NCBI RefSeq assembly: GCF_030766825.1
Contig: NZ_JASFDV010000019.1
Location: 1-64,000, forward strand
Source: Nocardiopsis sp. CC223A
GTDB taxonomy: Bacteria > Actinomycetota > Actinomycetes > Streptosporangiales > Streptosporangiaceae
DNA: 64,000 nt
Direction: 5' to 3'
Shown: positions 61,421-64,000 of the stretch, piece by piece
How positions within the stretch are numbered: position 1 is the stretch's first letter
Layout: every line of letters starts with the position of its first letter
Notes under the pieces: model-generated
The model's input: only the letters and a program-made list of their open reading frames with translations
What the model was told of the DNA's origin: nothing
Databases searched by the model: none
Made by a program: the position numbers and the translations under genes

Positions 61421-62527
61421 GTGTCGGACACCACCGTGCACGAGGAACCGGAGCTCATCCAGCTCCTGACACCGGAGGGGGAACTGACGGGGCACCCCGA
61501 CTACCCCCTGGAGATCACCGCGGACGAGATCCGCGACCTGTACCGGGACCTGGTCCTGGTGCGCCGCTTCGACAGCGAGGCCGTCTCCCTCCAGCGCCAG
61601 GGCGAGCTGGGCCTGTGGGCCTCGCTGCTGGGCCAGGAGGCCGCGCAGATCGGCTCCGGCCGCGCCCTGCGCGGGACCGACATGGCCTTCCCCTCCTACC
61701 GCGAGCACGGCGTCGCCTGGTGCCGCGGCGTGGAGCCCAAGGAACTGCTCGGTATGTTCCGGGGCGTCACCAACGGCGGCTGGGACCCCCACGAGCACGG
61801 GTTCCACCTCTACACGATCGTCATCGGCAGCCAGGCCCTGCACGCCACCGGCTACGCCATGGGCGTGCAGCGCGACGGCGCCGTCGGCGAGGACGGCACC
61901 GCCGTCATCACCTACTTCGGCGACGGGGCCACCAGCCAGGGCGACACCAACGAGGCGTTCAACTTCGCCTCGGTGAACAACGCCCCCGTGGTCTTCTTCT
62001 GCCAGAACAACCAGTGGGCCATCTCCGAGCCGCTGGAGCGCCAGGCCCGCGTGCCCATCTACAAGCGCGCCTCCGGCTTCGGCTTCCCCGGCCTGCGCGT
62101 GGACGGCAACGACGTGCTGGCGGTCCTCGCCGTCACCCGGGCCGCACTGGACAACGCCCGCGAGGGCAACGGCCCCACCCTGGTCGAGGCGTTCACCTAC
62201 CGGATGGGCGCCCACACCACCAACGACGACCCGAGCCGGTACCGCAACGCGGCCGAGCTGGAGGAGTGGAAGGCCAAGGACCCGATCCTGCGGGTGCGCC
62301 GCCACCTGGAGAACAACGGCCTGGCCGACGAGGGGTTCTTCGCCTCGGTCGACGCCGAGGCCGACGCCCTGGGCGAGAAGGTCCGCACGCAGTGCCGGAA
62401 CCTGCCCGACCCCGGGCCGCTGGACATCTTCCACGAGGTGTACGCCGAACCCAACGTCCACATCGACCGCCAGCGCGCGGAGTACGCCGAATACCTGGCC
62501 TCCTTCGAGGCGGAAGGGGTCCGATAG
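61421..62527 (+). CDS. pdhA: 2-oxoacid dehydrogenase E1-alpha
   Basis: The 368-aa TPP-dependent subunit has [10 protein letters not shown] (about 68), the phosphorylation-loop region [14 protein letters not shown], and the TPP motif [21 protein letters not shown] (about 166-185). It decarboxylates pyruvate or branched-chain 2-oxoacids; the sequence alone does not decide which. The GTG has GAGGAG 4 nt upstream. It heads the E1-alpha/E1-beta/E2 operon. Confidence 0.93.
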   Translation: MSDTTVHEEPELIQLLTPEGELTGHPDYPLEITADEIRDLYRDLVLVRRFDSEAVSLQRQGELGLWASLLGQEAAQIGSGRALRGTDMAFPSYREHGVAWCRGVEPKELLGMFRGVTNGGWDPHEHGFHLYTIVIGSQALHATGYAMGVQRDGAVGEDGTAVITYFGDGATSQGDTNEAFNFASVNNAPVVFFCQNNQWAISEPLERQARVPIYKRASGFGFPGLRVDGNDVLAVLAVTRAALDNAREGNGPTLVEAFTYRMGAHTTNDDPSRYRNAAELEEWKAKDPILRVRRHLENNGLADEGFFASVDAEADALGEKVRTQCRNLPDPGPLDIFHEVYAEPNVHIDRQRAEYAEYLASFEAEGVR

Positions 62528-62530
62528 GCC

Positions 62531-63508
62531 ATGACCAACCTCACGATCGGCAAGGCCATCAACGCCGGCCTGCGCGCCGCCATGGAGCACGACCCCAAGG
62601 TCCTCGTCATGGGCGAGGACGTCGGCCGGCTCGGCGGTGTCTTCCGGGTGACCGACGGCCTGCACAAGGACTTCGGCGCCGACCGGGTCATCGACACCCC
62701 CCTCGCGGAGTCCGGCATCGTCGGCACCGCCATCGGCATGGCGATGCGCGGCTACCGGCCCGTGGTGGAGATCCAGTTCGACGGGTTCTTCTTCCCGGCG
62801 GCCAACCAGACCTTCACCCAGCTCGCCAAGATGCGCCGCCGCTCCGCCGGCACGCTCAGCATGCCCGTGGTCATGCGCATCCCCTACGGCGGCGGTATCG
62901 GCGCCGTGGAGCACCACAGCGAGTCGCCCGAGTCGTACTTCCTGCACACGGCGGGCCTGCGCGTGATCAGCGTCGCCAACGCCGTGGACGCCTACTGGAT
63001 GATCCAGCAGGCGATCCGCAGCGAGGACCCGGTGATCTTCCTGGAGCCCAAGCGGCGCTACTACGAGAAGGCGGAGGTGGACACCGAGGCGTCCATCGCC
63101 GAGGCGACCCCGATGGGCGCCGCCCGGGTCGCCCGCCCCGGCACCGACGCCACGCTGCTCGCCTACGGGCCCATGGTCAAGACCGCCCTCCAGGCGGCCG
63201 AGGCCGACACCGACCACTCCATCGAGGTCATCGACCTGCGGTCGCTGTCCCCCGTGGACTACCCGACCATCGTCGAGTCCGTGAAGAAGACGGGGCGCCT
63301 GGTGGTCGCCCACGAGGCCACGCTCACCGGCGGGCCGGGCGCGGAGATCGCCGCCCGGATCACCGAGGAGTGCTTCTACCACCTGGAGTCCCCGGTCATC
63401 CGGGTCGCCGCGTTCGACACCCCCTACCCGCAGTCGCGGCTGGAGGAGTACTACCTGCCGGACCTGGACCGGGTCCTGGACGGGGTCGACCGGGCGTTCG
63501 CGTACTAG
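62531..63508 (+). CDS. pdhB: 2-oxoacid dehydrogenase E1-beta
   Basis: The 325-aa partner of E1-alpha has [19 protein letters not shown] (about 29-47), [17 protein letters not shown] and the C-terminal transketolase-type domain ([20 protein letters not shown]). It binds TPP jointly with E1-alpha. It begins 3 bp after the E1-alpha stop, so the subunits are made together. Confidence 0.94.
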   Translation: MTNLTIGKAINAGLRAAMEHDPKVLVMGEDVGRLGGVFRVTDGLHKDFGADRVIDTPLAESGIVGTAIGMAMRGYRPVVEIQFDGFFFPAANQTFTQLAKMRRRSAGTLSMPVVMRIPYGGGIGAVEHHSESPESYFLHTAGLRVISVANAVDAYWMIQQAIRSEDPVIFLEPKRRYYEKAEVDTEASIAEATPMGAARVARPGTDATLLAYGPMVKTALQAAEADTDHSIEVIDLRSLSPVDYPTIVESVKKTGRLVVAHEATLTGGPGAEIAARITEECFYHLESPVIRVAAFDTPYPQSRLEEYYLPDLDRVLDGVDRAFAY

Positions 63509-63522
63509 GGGATCAGGGACAC

Positions 63523-64000
63523 ATGGCGATTCAGAAGAACGCCCCCGCGGTGGGCGGCGTGCACTCGTTCAAACTGCCCGACGTGGGCGAAGGCCTGGTC
63601 GACGCGGAGATCCTCACCTGGTTCGTCAAACCCGGTGACGTGATCGAGGTCAACCAGAACATCTGCGAGATCGAGACGGCCAAGGCGGTCGTCGAGCTGC
63701 CGAGCCCCTTTGCGGGCACGGTCAAGGAACTGCTGGTCGAGGAGGGGCAGACGGTGGACGTCGGCACGGTGATCATCACCGTGGACGACGGCACCGGCGG
63801 CGGGGACGACGCCCCGGTCCCGGCTCCGGCCGCGGAGGAGCGGGAGAAGCCGCTGGTGGGCTACGGCGAGAAGGCCGCCGCCACCCAGCGCCGCGCCCGC
63901 CGCCGCCCGGCGCCCTCCGGCCCGGTCTCCCCGGCCCCGGCCGCCAGGCCGGTCGTCGCTCCGGCTCCGCCGGTGGCGGTGGCCCCCACTCCCGTGGCCG
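63523..64000 (+). CDS. 2-oxoacid dehydrogenase E2 (dihydrolipoyl acyltransferase), 3' partial
   Basis: Only the first ~159 residues are in the window. They comprise a lipoyl domain (about 14-90) with the lipoylated Lys in [14 protein letters not shown] (about residue 54), then a Pro/Ala/Val linker. The peripheral-subunit-binding and catalytic domains lie outside. A dihydrolipoyl dehydrogenase to complete the complex is encoded at 4787. Confidence 0.92.
   Translation, partial: MAIQKNAPAVGGVHSFKLPDVGEGLVDAEILTWFVKPGDVIEVNQNICEIETAKAVVELPSPFAGTVKELLVEEGQTVDVGTVIITVDDGTGGGDDAPVPAPAAEEREKPLVGYGEKAAATQRRARRRPAPSGPVSPAPAARPVVAPAPPVAVAPTPVA

Overview
The window is a single stretch of very GC-rich chromosomal DNA (low-complexity Ala/Pro/Gly coding, GTG and TTG starts, GC-rich hairpin terminators, -10 hexamers such as TAGGCT). 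The gene content points to a filamentous actinobacterium: a SigR-type ECF sigma factor, PurS/PurQ/small-PurL, a branched/pyruvate dehydrogenase E1-alpha/E1-beta/E2 set, Streptomyces-like PHO boxes, a DinB/DUF664 protein, an RsbW-like ATPase and a bacterial EF-hand protein. A Nocardiopsis-like member of the Streptosporangiales is my best guess; this is inference. No rRNA, tRNA, CRISPR array, prophage or intact transposase was seen.

Layout. 1-7.1 kb: the end of an MFS transporter whose stop codon appears lost, an AlkZ-like DNA glycosylase, a protein of unknown family with a disordered tail, dihydrolipoyl dehydrogenase (lpdA) and two exported or anchored proteins. 7.3-12.7 kb: a HAD phosphatase-GH15 trehalase/glucoamylase fusion, a 1 kb gene-poor stretch holding a 189-bp MITE-like element, and a HEAT-repeat protein. 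12.9-21.8 kb: a phospholipid-type methyltransferase, an SDR, hisE-hisG, a secreted endoglycoceramidase-like GH5 enzyme, a paralogue of the unknown-family protein, a DoxX protein and a spermidine-synthase-like protein. 21.8-28.1 kb: an EF-hand protein and the phosphate locus pstSCA with pstB; an OmpR-type regulator without phosphoacceptor residues sits between them, and both transcription units have 11-nt spaced PHO boxes. A thioredoxin follows.

28.3-36 kb: two DUF202 membrane proteins; a probable glycan locus (epimerase, PIG-L deacetylase, WbqC-like protein, divergent membrane GT2); then DUF3817 and SURF1 genes converging on a 155-bp tandem repeat. 36-42.6 kb: a RelE/Phd module, small metabolic proteins, an ABC exporter operon with its own XRE regulator and a palindromic operator, and a vapC remnant. 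42.6-51 kb: a class II aldolase divergent from a choline operon (betB, betA, ATPase with CBS domain, tandem permease, binding lipoprotein), which would import choline or betaine and oxidise choline to glycine betaine. 51-55 kb: two antitoxin/PIN-toxin pairs flanking a membrane-anchored EEP-family hydrolase.

55-64 kb: purine genes purL, purQ and purS, with purS cut off by its own terminator and an RsbW-like gene between; sigR without an adjacent rsrA; and the start of a 2-oxoacid dehydrogenase operon (E1-alpha, E1-beta, partial E2), which would need an E3 such as lpdA near the left end.

The least explained items are the receiver-less pst regulator, the two-member family sharing a C-terminal tail motif, the tandem-repeat expansion between DUF3817 and SURF1, and the cap-less phosphatase-GH15 fusion.
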